Below are positions 1 to 8,097 of a stretch of DNA of 45,759 bases, one piece after another (positions within the stretch are counted from its first letter, which is position 1; each line of letters begins with the position of its first letter). This stretch comes from JBAXQQ01 sp037131695 (GTDB lineage: Bacteria > Armatimonadota > Hebobacteria > CAIYQO01), in NCBI GenBank assembly GCA_964638715.1, contig CAZWZF010000038.1:1-45759 (forward strand). The letters run 5' to 3'. The notes under the pieces were generated by a model, which saw only the letters and a list, made by a program, of their open reading frames with translations, did not search any database and was not told where the DNA came from. The translations under genes were made by a program, and so were the position numbers.

Positions 1-1
1 T

Positions 2-232
2 TCGGATTACAAAAAAATCATCTATAATAGATGGGGTTTACCGAATACTTACATAAGTTTTAATAAATCGACGTCGTCTCTTCATCAAAATCTATTGTTA
101 TCCAACGATATAAGGTGTATAATATTTGCGAAAGGGAGCACATATACGGGTGCGCCCGCGTTTTATTGTGACTGCAATGTTTGCAAACAAGTTAAACCGC
201 AAATAATTCACCCGCGTCGCGCAATTAAATAA
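2..232 (+). pseudogene. Possible fragment of a metallo-beta-lactamase-fold hydrolase
   Basis: Frame 2 is open from the left edge to a TAA at 230-232, giving 76 codons. Its last part contains KGSTYTGAPAFYCDCNVC followed by HPRRAIK. This resembles the N-terminal region of PhnP-type MBL-fold hydrolases, where a GTGTSxGVP-like loop precedes a C-x-C-x-x-C motif and an RR segment. Nothing of the catalytic HxHxDH region follows, so if the resemblance is real this is a truncated remnant. Against it: no ATG start, rare codons (AGG, CTA, several ATA), and overlap with a good promoter for the next gene. It may be a chance open frame. Confidence 0.25.
95..123 (+). promoter_or_regulatory. Candidate sigma-70 promoter for rpsA-coaE
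   Basis: A TTGTTA box (95-100), a 17-base spacer and a perfect TATAAT (118-123) lie about 180 bases upstream of the rpsA start. The predicted start site near 130 leaves a 5' leader of about 170 bases. A small CGGG/CCCG hairpin at 147-158 lies in that leader. Confidence 0.45.
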
Positions 233-299
233 ATCATGCGCAAGGACTTCCTAAAAGCGGTTAGAATCCGTAAAATTTCGACAGTAAGGGGACAAGAAA

Positions 300-1655
300 A
301 TGTCAAATCTCGACGGTAAAATGCAGCAGGATGATGCTGCAAGATCATCTCTTCCTTCAATGGATGAGTTGATGGAAGAGCAGATGGGTTTCACTAACTT
401 TAAAAACGGCGATATCATCGTCGGCACAGTGGAATCACTCGATGAACAAGGTGCGCTTTTAAACGTCGGTGCAAAATCCGAAGTTTTAGTTCCGATTGAT
501 GAAATTGGTTCAAAAGAAGCAAAAACCTTGAGCGTAGGCGACCAGATTTCCGTGTATGTTATCAGCAATGGCGCAAAAGATGGCAACATCAAATTGAGCA
601 AGAAGAAAGCTGATTATGAAAAAGCGTGGAATGATATTGTTCGCGCCCATGAAGAAGATGAAACATTGACAGCTATGGTCGTTGACCGTGTCAAAGGTGG
701 ACTTGTTGTTGACTTAGGCATGCGCGGTTTCTTGCCGGCAAGCCATGTATCAACAAAGAATGTCAATGCATTAGATAAATTTTTAGGTCAGTCAATTCGC
801 TTAAAAGTTATTGAAGTAGACCGCCATCGCAAACGCGTTGTAGTTAGCCAGAAAAAAGCAGTTGAAGACGAAAAAAAGATTCGCCGCGACCAGACCATCA
901 CCACATTGGAAGAAGGTCAGATTCGCCGCGGTGTTGTACGTCGCGTTACCGATTATGGTGCGTTTATTGACCTTGGTGGTATCGACGGCTTATTGCATGT
1001 AACCGAAATGAGCTGGGGTCGGGTAAATCACCCATCAGATGTTGTAAAACCAGGACAAAAAATCGACGTTATCGTATTAAAATATGATACTGAAAACGAA
1101 AAAATCTCCCTTGGTTTAAAACAGATTCTTCCAGACCCATGGCAGCATGTAGATGAATTCTACAGCGTTGGCGAAGAAGTTGAAGGTCAGGTATCCAGAA
1201 TAGTACAGTTCGGCGCATTTGTTACCCTTAATCATGGCATTGAAGGTATCATTCCCAAGCACGAACTGGCTGATTACAATATCGGCAAAGCTGAAGAGAT
1301 TGTTAACATCAACCAGAAAGTACATGTTAAAATTATCAACATTCGTCCCGGCGAACGCCGCATGACATTGAGCCTGCGACAAGTAATTCGCACACCGGAA
1401 GAAGAAGCCGCCGCCGCCGCAGTAGCAGCAGCAAGTTTCTCACCACAACAGAACAATCGCAATAGTGGTGTTACCATCGGCGATATGCTGGGGGGGGCAT
1501 TCGGTAATGCAGATGAAGCCGCTGAAGAAGCAGAAGTTGTTGAAGTCGTAGAAGTTGTTGAAGTAACTCCTGAAGTTGTTGAAACTACAGAAGTTGAAGC
1601 TGCTCCTGAAGTTGTTGAAACTGCAACAGAAGAAAAAACTGAAACAGAGGGTTAA
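300..1655 (+). CDS. rpsA: 30S ribosomal protein S1 (four S1 domains)
   Basis: This is the RNA-binding ribosomal protein that helps dock mRNA on the 30S subunit. Four S1 (OB-fold) repeats are readable at about residues 35-105, 120-188, 204-273 and 290-361, with typical cores such as GVVRRVTDYGAFIDLGGIDG. A short Ala/Glu linker and an acidic Val/Glu tail built of EVVE-like repeats (about 411-451) follow. At 451 residues it is shorter than the six-domain proteobacterial form and close to four-domain versions elsewhere. The ATG at 300 follows a purine-rich stretch (AAGGGGACAAG). The next gene, coaE, begins 3 bases after the stop, so the two are probably cotranscribed. A run of eight G at 1490-1497 lies just before the acidic tail. 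Confidence 0.93.
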   Translation: MSNLDGKMQQDDAARSSLPSMDELMEEQMGFTNFKNGDIIVGTVESLDEQGALLNVGAKSEVLVPIDEIGSKEAKTLSVGDQISVYVISNGAKDGNIKLSKKKADYEKAWNDIVRAHEEDETLTAMVVDRVKGGLVVDLGMRGFLPASHVSTKNVNALDKFLGQSIRLKVIEVDRHRKRVVVSQKKAVEDEKKIRRDQTITTLEEGQIRRGVVRRVTDYGAFIDLGGIDGLLHVTEMSWGRVNHPSDVVKPGQKIDVIVLKYDTENEKISLGLKQILPDPWQHVDEFYSVGEEVEGQVSRIVQFGAFVTLNHGIEGIIPKHELADYNIGKAEEIVNINQKVHVKIINIRPGERRMTLSLRQVIRTPEEEAAAAAVAAASFSPQQNNRNSGVTIGDMLGGAFGNADEAAEEAEVVEVVEVVEVTPEVVETTEVEAAPEVVETATEEKTETEG

Positions 1656-1658
1656 TTA

Positions 1659-2258
1659 ATGAAGCTTATCGGCCTCACTGGCGGAATCGCTGGTGGTAAA
1701 TCGATGATTGCTGATTCTTTCAGCGCATTGGGAGTGCCGATTATAGATACAGATATCCTTGCCAGGCAGGTTGTATTACCAGGTCAACCTGCCTGGTTTC
1801 TTTTAAAAGAAACTTTTCCTGCTGATTGTTTTTTACCTGACGGCAATCTTAACCGCAACCAGATTGCTGAAATCGTTTTCAACGATTCTGCAATGCGTAA
1901 AAAATTAGAGGAAATTATCCATCCCGCAGTATACAAAGCCATTGATGAAGAAGTTAAACTTTTATTAAAACAAACGAATCCTCCGAAATACGCAATTATT
2001 GTTGTACCGTTATTATTCGAAACAAATGCTGAAGCTAAATTTGATGCTGTAATTGCTGTAAAATCTACACAAAAAGACCAGATAACAAGAATGATGCACA
2101 GTCGTGGTTATACACGTTCACATGCATTAATGCGAATAAAAAGTCAGCTTTCAGTGAAAGAAAAATGCAAGCGTGCCGATTTCGTAATTGATAACACAAG
2201 TACAATAGAAAAAGCAAAAAATAATATTATTAATCTGCATAAAATGTTAATAGCTTAA
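1659..2258 (+). CDS. coaE: Dephospho-CoA kinase
   Basis: CoaE phosphorylates the ribose 3'-hydroxyl of dephospho-CoA in the last step of coenzyme A synthesis. The N-terminus MKLIGLTGGIAGGKS carries the P-loop (GGIAGGKS, residues 8-15). IIDTDILARQVV (about 28-39) is the family's D-x-D-x-x-A/R segment, and VVPLLFET is the conserved mid-protein strand. At 199 residues it has the normal length. It sits 3 bases behind rpsA and overlaps the convergent riboflavin synthase gene by 4 bases at the stop codons. A 12-bp inverted repeat followed by a T-rich stretch lies inside the coding region at 1762-1804. Confidence 0.93.
   Translation: MKLIGLTGGIAGGKSMIADSFSALGVPIIDTDILARQVVLPGQPAWFLLKETFPADCFLPDGNLNRNQIAEIVFNDSAMRKKLEEIIHPAVYKAIDEEVKLLLKQTNPPKYAIIVVPLLFETNAEAKFDAVIAVKSTQKDQITRMMHSRGYTRSHALMRIKSQLSVKEKCKRADFVIDNTSTIEKAKNNIINLHKMLIA
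1762..1804 (+). terminator. Terminator-like hairpin inside coaE
   Basis: The arms CCAGGCAGGTTG (1762-1773) and CAACCTGCCTGG (1785-1796) are perfectly complementary, with an 11-base loop. TTTCTTTT follows immediately (1797-1804). The structure has the shape of an intrinsic terminator but lies about 100 bases into the coding sequence. It could be a chance coding feature, or it could attenuate coaE relative to the upstream rpsA. Confidence 0.45.
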
Positions 2259-2890
2259 TATCCTAATTCGCGTAATTTAGCTTCTGTTAACCCGCCGCTT
2301 TCAGTTTTATTTAACAACTTTTCAATATATCGTGCTATGACATCAATCTCAATATTTACTGCATCACCGATTTTTAAATCATTCAATATGGTGGCAGCAA
2401 GGGTATGACGAACTAATGAAACCGAAAACGAATCTTCTTTTGATTCAATAACGGTTAAGCTAACGCCACTTACTGTAATTGATCCTTTATGAGCAATATA
2501 TTTTGACAAATCAGACGGCATGGAAAAGTACAAAATCCTTTCTTCACCATTTCCACCGATGCGTATCAGCTTCCCAATACCATCAACATGCCCGCTGACA
2601 ATATGCCCACCTAATCTGCCATTTAATTGCATAGCTCGTTCCAGATTTACTCTATTACCTGACAACAAGGAACCTACTGTCGTAGTTTTCAGGGTTTCCG
2701 GCATCATTGTTAAATTAACGATATGATTATCAAAAGACTCAACAGTCAAACATACGCCATTCACAGCTAAACTATCGCCAATTTTCATATCAGCAATAAC
2801 TATTTCAGCCTTAACGGCTAATCGTGCTACATTGCTATCTCGTTTAAAATTGCTGATTGTACCGATTTCTTCAATTATGCCTGTAAACAT
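2255..2890 (-). CDS. ribE: Riboflavin synthase, alpha subunit
   Basis: The enzyme dismutates two molecules of 6,7-dimethyl-8-ribityllumazine to riboflavin. The canonical N-terminus MFTGIIEEIG begins at the ATG at 2890, which sets the start. A GTG five codons upstream (2905) has a good AGGAAAG ribosome site, so a slightly longer product is possible. Two lumazine-binding repeats are visible: GDSLAVNGVCLTVES with MPETLKTTTVG, then KGSITVSGVSLTVIE with VRHTLAATIL. GGHIVSGHVDG joins them. The 211-residue length is normal. No other rib gene is adjacent, and I saw no FMN riboswitch upstream. Confidence 0.93.
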   Translation of the reverse strand: MFTGIIEEIGTISNFKRDSNVARLAVKAEIVIADMKIGDSLAVNGVCLTVESFDNHIVNLTMMPETLKTTTVGSLLSGNRVNLERAMQLNGRLGGHIVSGHVDGIGKLIRIGGNGEERILYFSMPSDLSKYIAHKGSITVSGVSLTVIESKEDSFSVSLVRHTLAATILNDLKIGDAVNIEIDVIARYIEKLLNKTESGGLTEAKLRELGY

Positions 2891-3031
2891 ATTAAAACCC
2901 ACCACAATAAAACTTTCCTGATTAATAATAACAAAATTACTGTTAATTGCTAAGAGGTAAATCAGAATGAACCTTGTTACATAGCAATAATGAGAGTAAA
3001 ATTAAGATATAAAACGTTATGGGAGATTCGA

Positions 3032-3409
3032 ATGCTACCTGTTGATTTTTATTGTATTTTCATAGGTTTATTAAGCGGTACATTAGCCGCATTGTGTGGA
3101 ATTGGCGGCGGCGTTGTTTTAGTACCATTTTTTGTAGCTGCCATAGGTTTAGAACAAAGAAATGCTAACGCAACATCATTGGCCGTAATTATATTAACAG
3201 CAATAGCGGCAACAATAATGAGTTCAGGAAATAATCTTGTAAATTGGCGTATAGTAATTTTTACAGGAATTCCTGCTGCTTTGATTGCATTTTTTGCGGC
3301 AGGATATTTAAAGAAAATTCCAAATATATATTTAACCAGATTATTCTCAATTTTAATTATCGTTGTTGGTATTTATATGCTGTTTAATAGTTTGAAAAAA
3401 ACTGCATGA
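3032..3409 (+). CDS. Half-size TauE/SafE (TSUP) family membrane protein
   Basis: This 125-residue protein has about four hydrophobic segments and the hallmark GLLSGTLAALCGIGGGVVLVPFF of TSUP/DUF81 transporters, which export anions such as sulfite or organosulfonates. Full-length members have about 250 residues made of two such repeats, so this is a single-repeat form that would need to dimerise or pair with another protein. The ATG at 3032 was chosen because GGGAGA lies just upstream; an in-frame ATG at 2990 lacks such a site and would add a charged, non-hydrophobic leader. Its TGA overlaps the ATG of the following M16 peptidase (ATGA), so translation is likely coupled. The substrate is unknown. 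Confidence 0.75.
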   Translation: MLPVDFYCIFIGLLSGTLAALCGIGGGVVLVPFFVAAIGLEQRNANATSLAVIILTAIAATIMSSGNNLVNWRIVIFTGIPAALIAFFAAGYLKKIPNIYLTRLFSILIIVVGIYMLFNSLKKTA

Positions 3410-4698
3410 TAAAATATTTCTTGCTGTTATTACTTTCAATATCTGCATTCGCAGTTACTATTCCTGATCCATTCCCAGACGAATCAGTGAAATACGCGAC
3501 TATGCCAAATGGTTTGCGGGTAGTGGTGAAGGAAAACCATGCCGCACCAATAGTTGCAGTTAGTGTTGTAGTAAGTGCTGGTTCTGGAATCAGCGATAGC
3601 AAAGGAATCCCCCACTACCTTGAACACTTATCATTTCAAGGGACACAAAAATATCCTGTTCCATTATCTGCGCAATATTTAATTGAAGAAAAAGGCGGTT
3701 ACTGCACCGGCACTACCAACCGCGATAGCACACGTTTTGAAGGCGTGATTACCGCTGATAAAATCGACTTGATGTTATCAGTTTTATCACAGGTTACTCT
3801 CCATCCTATTCTATCTGATGAAGCATTCGAACGGGAGCGGCCAACTATTCTGGCAGAAATACAACGATATTATGATGACCCGGAAGTTAACCTTCTTAAC
3901 TCTGCCTATTATTTTGCTTACCGCAATCATCCTTATTGCAACCCTACTACCGGCACAATTCAAAACGTACTAATGTTAAAAGGTGAGGAAATCCGTGATT
4001 TTCATAAACGCTGGTATAAACCGGGGAATATGAGCCTGGTTGTAGTTGGGGATGTCAAAACTGAAACTGTTTTAGATGCTGCTGAAAAATATTTCACCAC
4101 TAATGAGAAATCTTTTATTCCTGCACCGATTATAAAAGTTCAGCCGCAAGATTGCAAACAAATCTCGTCGGTTCTGCCAACTGACACTGAAGTGTGGCAG
4201 GCAATTGCATTGCCTACTTCGGCAGCGAATGATTTCTCTGGCTGTTCTACTGCAGATATTCTGATAACAATGCTTACCACCGGGAATAATGCTCTTGTTT
4301 ATAAATGGCTGAAAGATACAAATATTACCGTAATATCAACTGGTGGCGAATATATTACTTCTAATTATGCAGGTCGAATAATTATTTGGATTCATACTGC
4401 GAAAAAAGACGCAGATACAGCAAAGAAAATATTACTTGCCGGATTATTAGCGTTATCACAGAATATCACAGAAGAAATGTTAGCCAAAGCAAAGTTGAAA
4501 GTAAAAGCGGAATATTTAATGAATAACGAAACATTTGCAAGGCAAGCAGCAACTCTCGCAATTTATCAAGCTATGGATACCGGACAATATACTTTATCCG
4601 ATTATATACAACAGATAGATGCTGTTACATCAAGACAAGTCGGCAATCTTGCATCTGTCCAACCGGTCGCTATTATAGCAAAAGGTGGCGGCAGATGA
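3406..4698 (+). CDS. Secreted M16 zinc metallopeptidase, catalytic subunit
   Basis: This is a pitrilysin/insulinase-family peptidase. Residues 1-16 form a signal peptide (MIKYFLLLLLSISAFA), so it should act in the periplasm or outside the cell. The inverted zinc motif HYLEH is at residues 70-74. The third ligand, E151 in TILAEIQ, follows after exactly the 76 residues expected for HxxEH-X76-E. The protein has two M16 half-domains in 430 residues, the normal size for a subunit of a heterodimeric M16B peptidase. ATGA overlaps join it to the TSUP gene before it and the inactive partner after it. Its peptide substrate is unknown. Confidence 0.9.
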   Translation: MIKYFLLLLLSISAFAVTIPDPFPDESVKYATMPNGLRVVVKENHAAPIVAVSVVVSAGSGISDSKGIPHYLEHLSFQGTQKYPVPLSAQYLIEEKGGYCTGTTNRDSTRFEGVITADKIDLMLSVLSQVTLHPILSDEAFERERPTILAEIQRYYDDPEVNLLNSAYYFAYRNHPYCNPTTGTIQNVLMLKGEEIRDFHKRWYKPGNMSLVVVGDVKTETVLDAAEKYFTTNEKSFIPAPIIKVQPQDCKQISSVLPTDTEVWQAIALPTSAANDFSGCSTADILITMLTTGNNALVYKWLKDTNITVISTGGEYITSNYAGRIIIWIHTAKKDADTAKKILLAGLLALSQNITEEMLAKAKLKVKAEYLMNNETFARQAATLAIYQAMDTGQYTLSDYIQQIDAVTSRQVGNLASVQPVAIIAKGGGR

Positions 4699-5960
4699 GA
4701 TATCTTACCTTATTAATTCTTTGCCTTTTGACATTGTGCGCTTATTCAGAAAATTTAACATTAACCAATGGCGTAAGGGTTATCACCAGGCGAATGGCAA
4801 TTGCACCTATTGCTTCAATTGAGATACTCATAGATTACAGTGCTATGGATGAACCAGCAATGCAAAGTGGTCTTCGCGAGGCTGTAATGGTCACAATGCT
4901 TAAAAATATTAACAATCTGCCTGATATTGCTGACATTGGCGGGAATATTAATGTCGAATTAAAAGAAGATTGTTTAGAGTTCGCAGCTAAAGTACCTGCA
5001 AATCAAATAGACTCCGCGATATTTTTATTACATAAAATAATTACTAATCCAGATTTAAACGATAATATTATTTTGCAGGTATTGAATGAATTAGCTGCCC
5101 GTAAATTTCAGCAGCCTGATGATTCTATGAATATTGCATATCGTATGAGTGAAAACGAGATATTTGCCAATCACCCATATTATCCCATGTCTGAAAGCAA
5201 ATTTAAATTTAATCGCTTAACACCTGATAATATCCGACTCGCATATCAACAATATATTATTCCATCAAATTGCATTATCGCAGCAGCAGGAGATATTGAT
5301 AATGCAAGTGCAGGCAAGACAGCAACAATGCTATTTTCTGATTGGAAAGGCGGGAATAAGATTCAGCGTGATGTAAGACAAGTTCAGTTACTGACAGAAT
5401 CCGATGTACAGTTAGTTGAGATGCCAGTCAACAGCACAGCCGTGATGATGGCATTTCCCGGGCCTGGTTTAAAACATCCTGACAGCCTTACCATGCAGGT
5501 GATAAATCATTTACTCAGCAGTGGTACCGGCGGCAGAATCTTTAAATCTATTCGTGAAAAACAACGTTTAGCTTATGATGCGGCAACACTATATGCTCCT
5601 TATGCGGATGGCGCAATGTTCACCGCTTATACCATTACTGATCGCAGTTTAATGGAACGGGTAAAAAACGCACTTGTAGAAGAATTAAGTCTTTTGCAAA
5701 CGAAAGAAGCAACCCAGGCTGAGTTAAATCGCGCAAAAGAAATGCTTATTGGCGAATATTCAATATCACACCAAAGCAGTTCACAATACGCATTTGATCT
5801 GGCTTGGAATAAACTTTGTGATAAACCAGACAATTACGACGAAATGCTGCCTGGATTAATAAGAAAAATTACTCCTGCTGATATAATAAAAGTATCAAGA
5901 CGCTGGTTCACACGGTATACACTGTCTATAGTTTTACCGCAAATACAAGCGGAGAATTAA
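4695..5960 (+). CDS. Secreted M16 peptidase homologue lacking the zinc motif
   Basis: This is the second member of the M16 pair, 421 residues with a signal peptide (MRYLTLLILCLLTLCAYS). Where the catalytic subunit has HxxEH, this one reads SGLREAVMVTML (about residues 58-69), so it cannot bind the catalytic zinc. The C-terminal half keeps the substrate-binding pattern GGRIFKSIREKQRLAYDA with the Arg/Tyr pair used by inactive M16 partners. By analogy with bacterial and mitochondrial M16B heterodimers it should combine with the upstream catalytic subunit. It starts inside the upstream stop (ATGA), and its own stop abuts the next ATG. Confidence 0.86.
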   Translation: MRYLTLLILCLLTLCAYSENLTLTNGVRVITRRMAIAPIASIEILIDYSAMDEPAMQSGLREAVMVTMLKNINNLPDIADIGGNINVELKEDCLEFAAKVPANQIDSAIFLLHKIITNPDLNDNIILQVLNELAARKFQQPDDSMNIAYRMSENEIFANHPYYPMSESKFKFNRLTPDNIRLAYQQYIIPSNCIIAAAGDIDNASAGKTATMLFSDWKGGNKIQRDVRQVQLLTESDVQLVEMPVNSTAVMMAFPGPGLKHPDSLTMQVINHLLSSGTGGRIFKSIREKQRLAYDAATLYAPYADGAMFTAYTITDRSLMERVKNALVEELSLLQTKEATQAELNRAKEMLIGEYSISHQSSSQYAFDLAWNKLCDKPDNYDEMLPGLIRKITPADIIKVSRRWFTRYTLSIVLPQIQAEN

Positions 5961-6872
5961 ATGTATCAATTCGATTATCTTATTGTCGGTCCAGGTGCAA
6001 TGGGATTGTATGTTGCAGCAAATCTGTATAATGCAGGTTTGCAAACAGCAATACTTGACTATAAACCGGAAAGAGCCGCAATATTGAATGATTCCGGGAT
6101 AAACCTGATATCTGCTGAAGGAACTACTATTACAGTACCTATCCCAGTAACTTGTAATCCAGAAATCGTCACACAAAGCAGAACAATTATAATAATCACT
6201 AAATCTTACAGCACCAGCGATGCGGGGAAATTGATTGAACCATTTATAAACGATAATGTTATATTAACCGTCCAAAATGGTTTAGGCAACTTTGAAAAAC
6301 TGGAAACTATTATGACAAACAAAACAATAATAGCTGGTAGTACCACCCAAGGTACATTGCGAATAAGTATAAACACAGTTCAAAATACTGGCAATGGCAT
6401 TATATCTATAGGCAGCAACTCATCCATTTCAGCTATAATTTGTAACGATTTTAATAAAGCTGGCATGAAAACAACAATATCGGACAATATAAATCAAGTT
6501 CTTTGGGGGAAAGCGGTAATAAATTCTGCCATTAATCCATTAGGAGCAATTACAAATAAAAAGAATGGCGAGTTGCTTTTATCTGAAGGAACAATGGATT
6601 TGATGAGAGATGTGATATTTGAATCTGTTGCTGTTGCCAATGGTATGGGAGTCAACCTGTCTTTTAATGAATATTTGGACAAAACTATTAATATCTGTCG
6701 GGCAACTGCCGGTAATACCAACTCAATGTTATCTGATATTTTAAACAAAAAACAAACAGAAATAGACGCAATAAATGGAAAAATAACCGAGTACGGAGAA
6801 AAACTTAATATCTCCGTCCCGGTCAATAAAACATTGTGGAAACTTGTTAAAACTCTGGAAAAATCGGTTTAG
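5961..6872 (+). CDS. panE: 2-dehydropantoate 2-reductase (ketopantoate reductase)
   Basis: The product should reduce ketopantoate to pantoate with NADPH, a pantothenate/CoA pathway step. The N-terminal Rossmann motif is GPGAMG (residues 10-15). TVQNGLGNFEKL (about 103-114) and LWGKAVINSAINPLGAIT with K184, N188 and N192 match the ApbA/PanE catalytic helix. SMLSDILNKKQTEIDAING is the C-terminal signature. The 303-residue length is typical. It starts right after the stop of the M16 partner with a GCGGAG ribosome site, so it belongs to the TSUP-M16-M16 transcript. The functional link is unclear. Many ApbA homologues act on other 2-keto acids, so the substrate is less sure than the family. Confidence 0.83.
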   Translation: MYQFDYLIVGPGAMGLYVAANLYNAGLQTAILDYKPERAAILNDSGINLISAEGTTITVPIPVTCNPEIVTQSRTIIIITKSYSTSDAGKLIEPFINDNVILTVQNGLGNFEKLETIMTNKTIIAGSTTQGTLRISINTVQNTGNGIISIGSNSSISAIICNDFNKAGMKTTISDNINQVLWGKAVINSAINPLGAITNKKNGELLLSEGTMDLMRDVIFESVAVANGMGVNLSFNEYLDKTINICRATAGNTNSMLSDILNKKQTEIDAINGKITEYGEKLNISVPVNKTLWKLVKTLEKSV

Positions 6873-6873
6873 A

Positions 6874-7905
6874 TTATACGCCGGTTAAGAAGCGCATATC
6901 ATTTTCTACCCAAAGCCGGATATCGCCTACTCCATACCTGCGCATTGCTACCCGATCAACACCAAAACCAAAAGCCCAACCAGTATATTTCTCGGTATCT
7001 AATCCGCATTGGCGCAGAATATTGGGATGAACCATACCGCAACCGCCAAACTCTATCCAGCCTGAACCGCTGCATAATCGGCATCCTGTCCCGCCGCATT
7101 CAAAACAGGTGAAAGCAAATTCTGCACTTGGTTCAGTGAATGGGAAAAAGTCAGCACGGAATCTCATTTGAGTGTGCCTGCCAAACATCTCTTTGAAAAA
7201 AGCATCCAAAGTGCCTTTTAAATCGGCAAATGTAACGCCTTCATCGACTAATAAACCATCAACCTGATGGAAGGTATGGCTGTGACGAAGAGTAACTTGC
7301 TCGCGGCGATGCACACGTCCAAGATATAATACCCGCACCGGCGGTTTTCTTTCATTCAAAACTCTTGTCTGTATTGCAGTTGTATGAGTACGTAATAAGG
7401 TTTCATCATTAAGATAAAATGAATCCTGTTCATCCATTGCCGGATGATCGTCGGGATAATTCAATGAACCAAAATTATAATGAAAAGTTTCAACTTCAGG
7501 ACCATCTAATATATCAAAACCAAGACCAATGAAAATTTCTTTTACTTCGTCTAATGTTCGCGATAAAGGATGTTTTCTACCCAGACGCGGACTTCGTCCC
7601 GGCAGGGTAATATCCAGACGTTCTTGTTCTAATTTGCAATCTTCTTCGATAGCTGCCACTGCCAAAGTGCGTTGTTCAAGAGCTTCTTCAAGTTTAATTC
7701 GCACTTCATTAGCACGTTGCCCGACAACAGGACGCATATCTGCCGATAGCTGTCCCATGCCGCGCAGTACCGCAGTTAGTTTGCCATCTTTTCGGCCTAA
7801 AAACTCTACACGAACAGCATCAAGGGCTTCACTGCTATTTGCCGTTGCAATATTAACAATTGCAACGGACTCAATCTCATTTAATTGTTGTAATAAATCA
7901 CTCAT
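6874..7905 (-). CDS. pheS: Phenylalanyl-tRNA synthetase, alpha subunit
   Basis: PheS is the catalytic alpha subunit of the alpha2-beta2 enzyme that charges tRNA-Phe. The N-terminal coiled coil (about residues 1-100) is followed by the class II core: HPLSRTLDEVKEIFIGLGF, then motif 2 (RVHRREQVTLRHSHTFHQVDGLLVD) and the motif 3 region FGFGVDRVAMRRYGV near the C-terminus. The insert CFECGGTGCRLCSGSGW between FTEPSAEFAF and the GCGMVHPNIL strand holds four cysteines that could bind zinc; similar Cys inserts occur in PheS of several phyla. No pheT is adjacent, so the beta subunit is encoded elsewhere. It is convergent with the panE-like gene, one base apart. Confidence 0.94.
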   Translation of the reverse strand: MSDLLQQLNEIESVAIVNIATANSSEALDAVRVEFLGRKDGKLTAVLRGMGQLSADMRPVVGQRANEVRIKLEEALEQRTLAVAAIEEDCKLEQERLDITLPGRSPRLGRKHPLSRTLDEVKEIFIGLGFDILDGPEVETFHYNFGSLNYPDDHPAMDEQDSFYLNDETLLRTHTTAIQTRVLNERKPPVRVLYLGRVHRREQVTLRHSHTFHQVDGLLVDEGVTFADLKGTLDAFFKEMFGRHTQMRFRADFFPFTEPSAEFAFTCFECGGTGCRLCSGSGWIEFGGCGMVHPNILRQCGLDTEKYTGWAFGFGVDRVAMRRYGVGDIRLWVENDMRFLTGV

Positions 7906-8046
7906 AACTGAGAAAAGATTAGCACCATGACCTGTTGAATGTCAAGAAAAAAATGTTGAAAATAAAGTATATAATGATATTTATTGATTATCTTGCATAA
8001 TCACAAAAAAAATGACATAAAATTACGGAAACTATGTGGGATAGAA

Positions 8047-8075
8047 TTGCGTATTTTAATGTAATTCTATATAAT
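8047..8075 (+). promoter_or_regulatory. Candidate promoter for the FN3-like secreted protein
   Basis: TTGCGT (8047-8052), a 17-base spacer and TATAAT (8070-8075) sit about 20 bases before the GGGAG ribosome site of the gene at 8098. Confidence 0.45.
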
Positions 8076-8097
8076 ATCGTTAGTACGGGAGAAAAAG

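Noticed and set aside
251..601. Minus-strand open frame over the start of rpsA
   Set aside because: It lies opposite the first S1 domain, has no recognisable motif, and the plus-strand gene is certain.
2891..3031. FMN riboswitch before the riboflavin synthase gene
   Set aside because: The gap is short and AT-rich, and none of the conserved FMN-element segments is visible.
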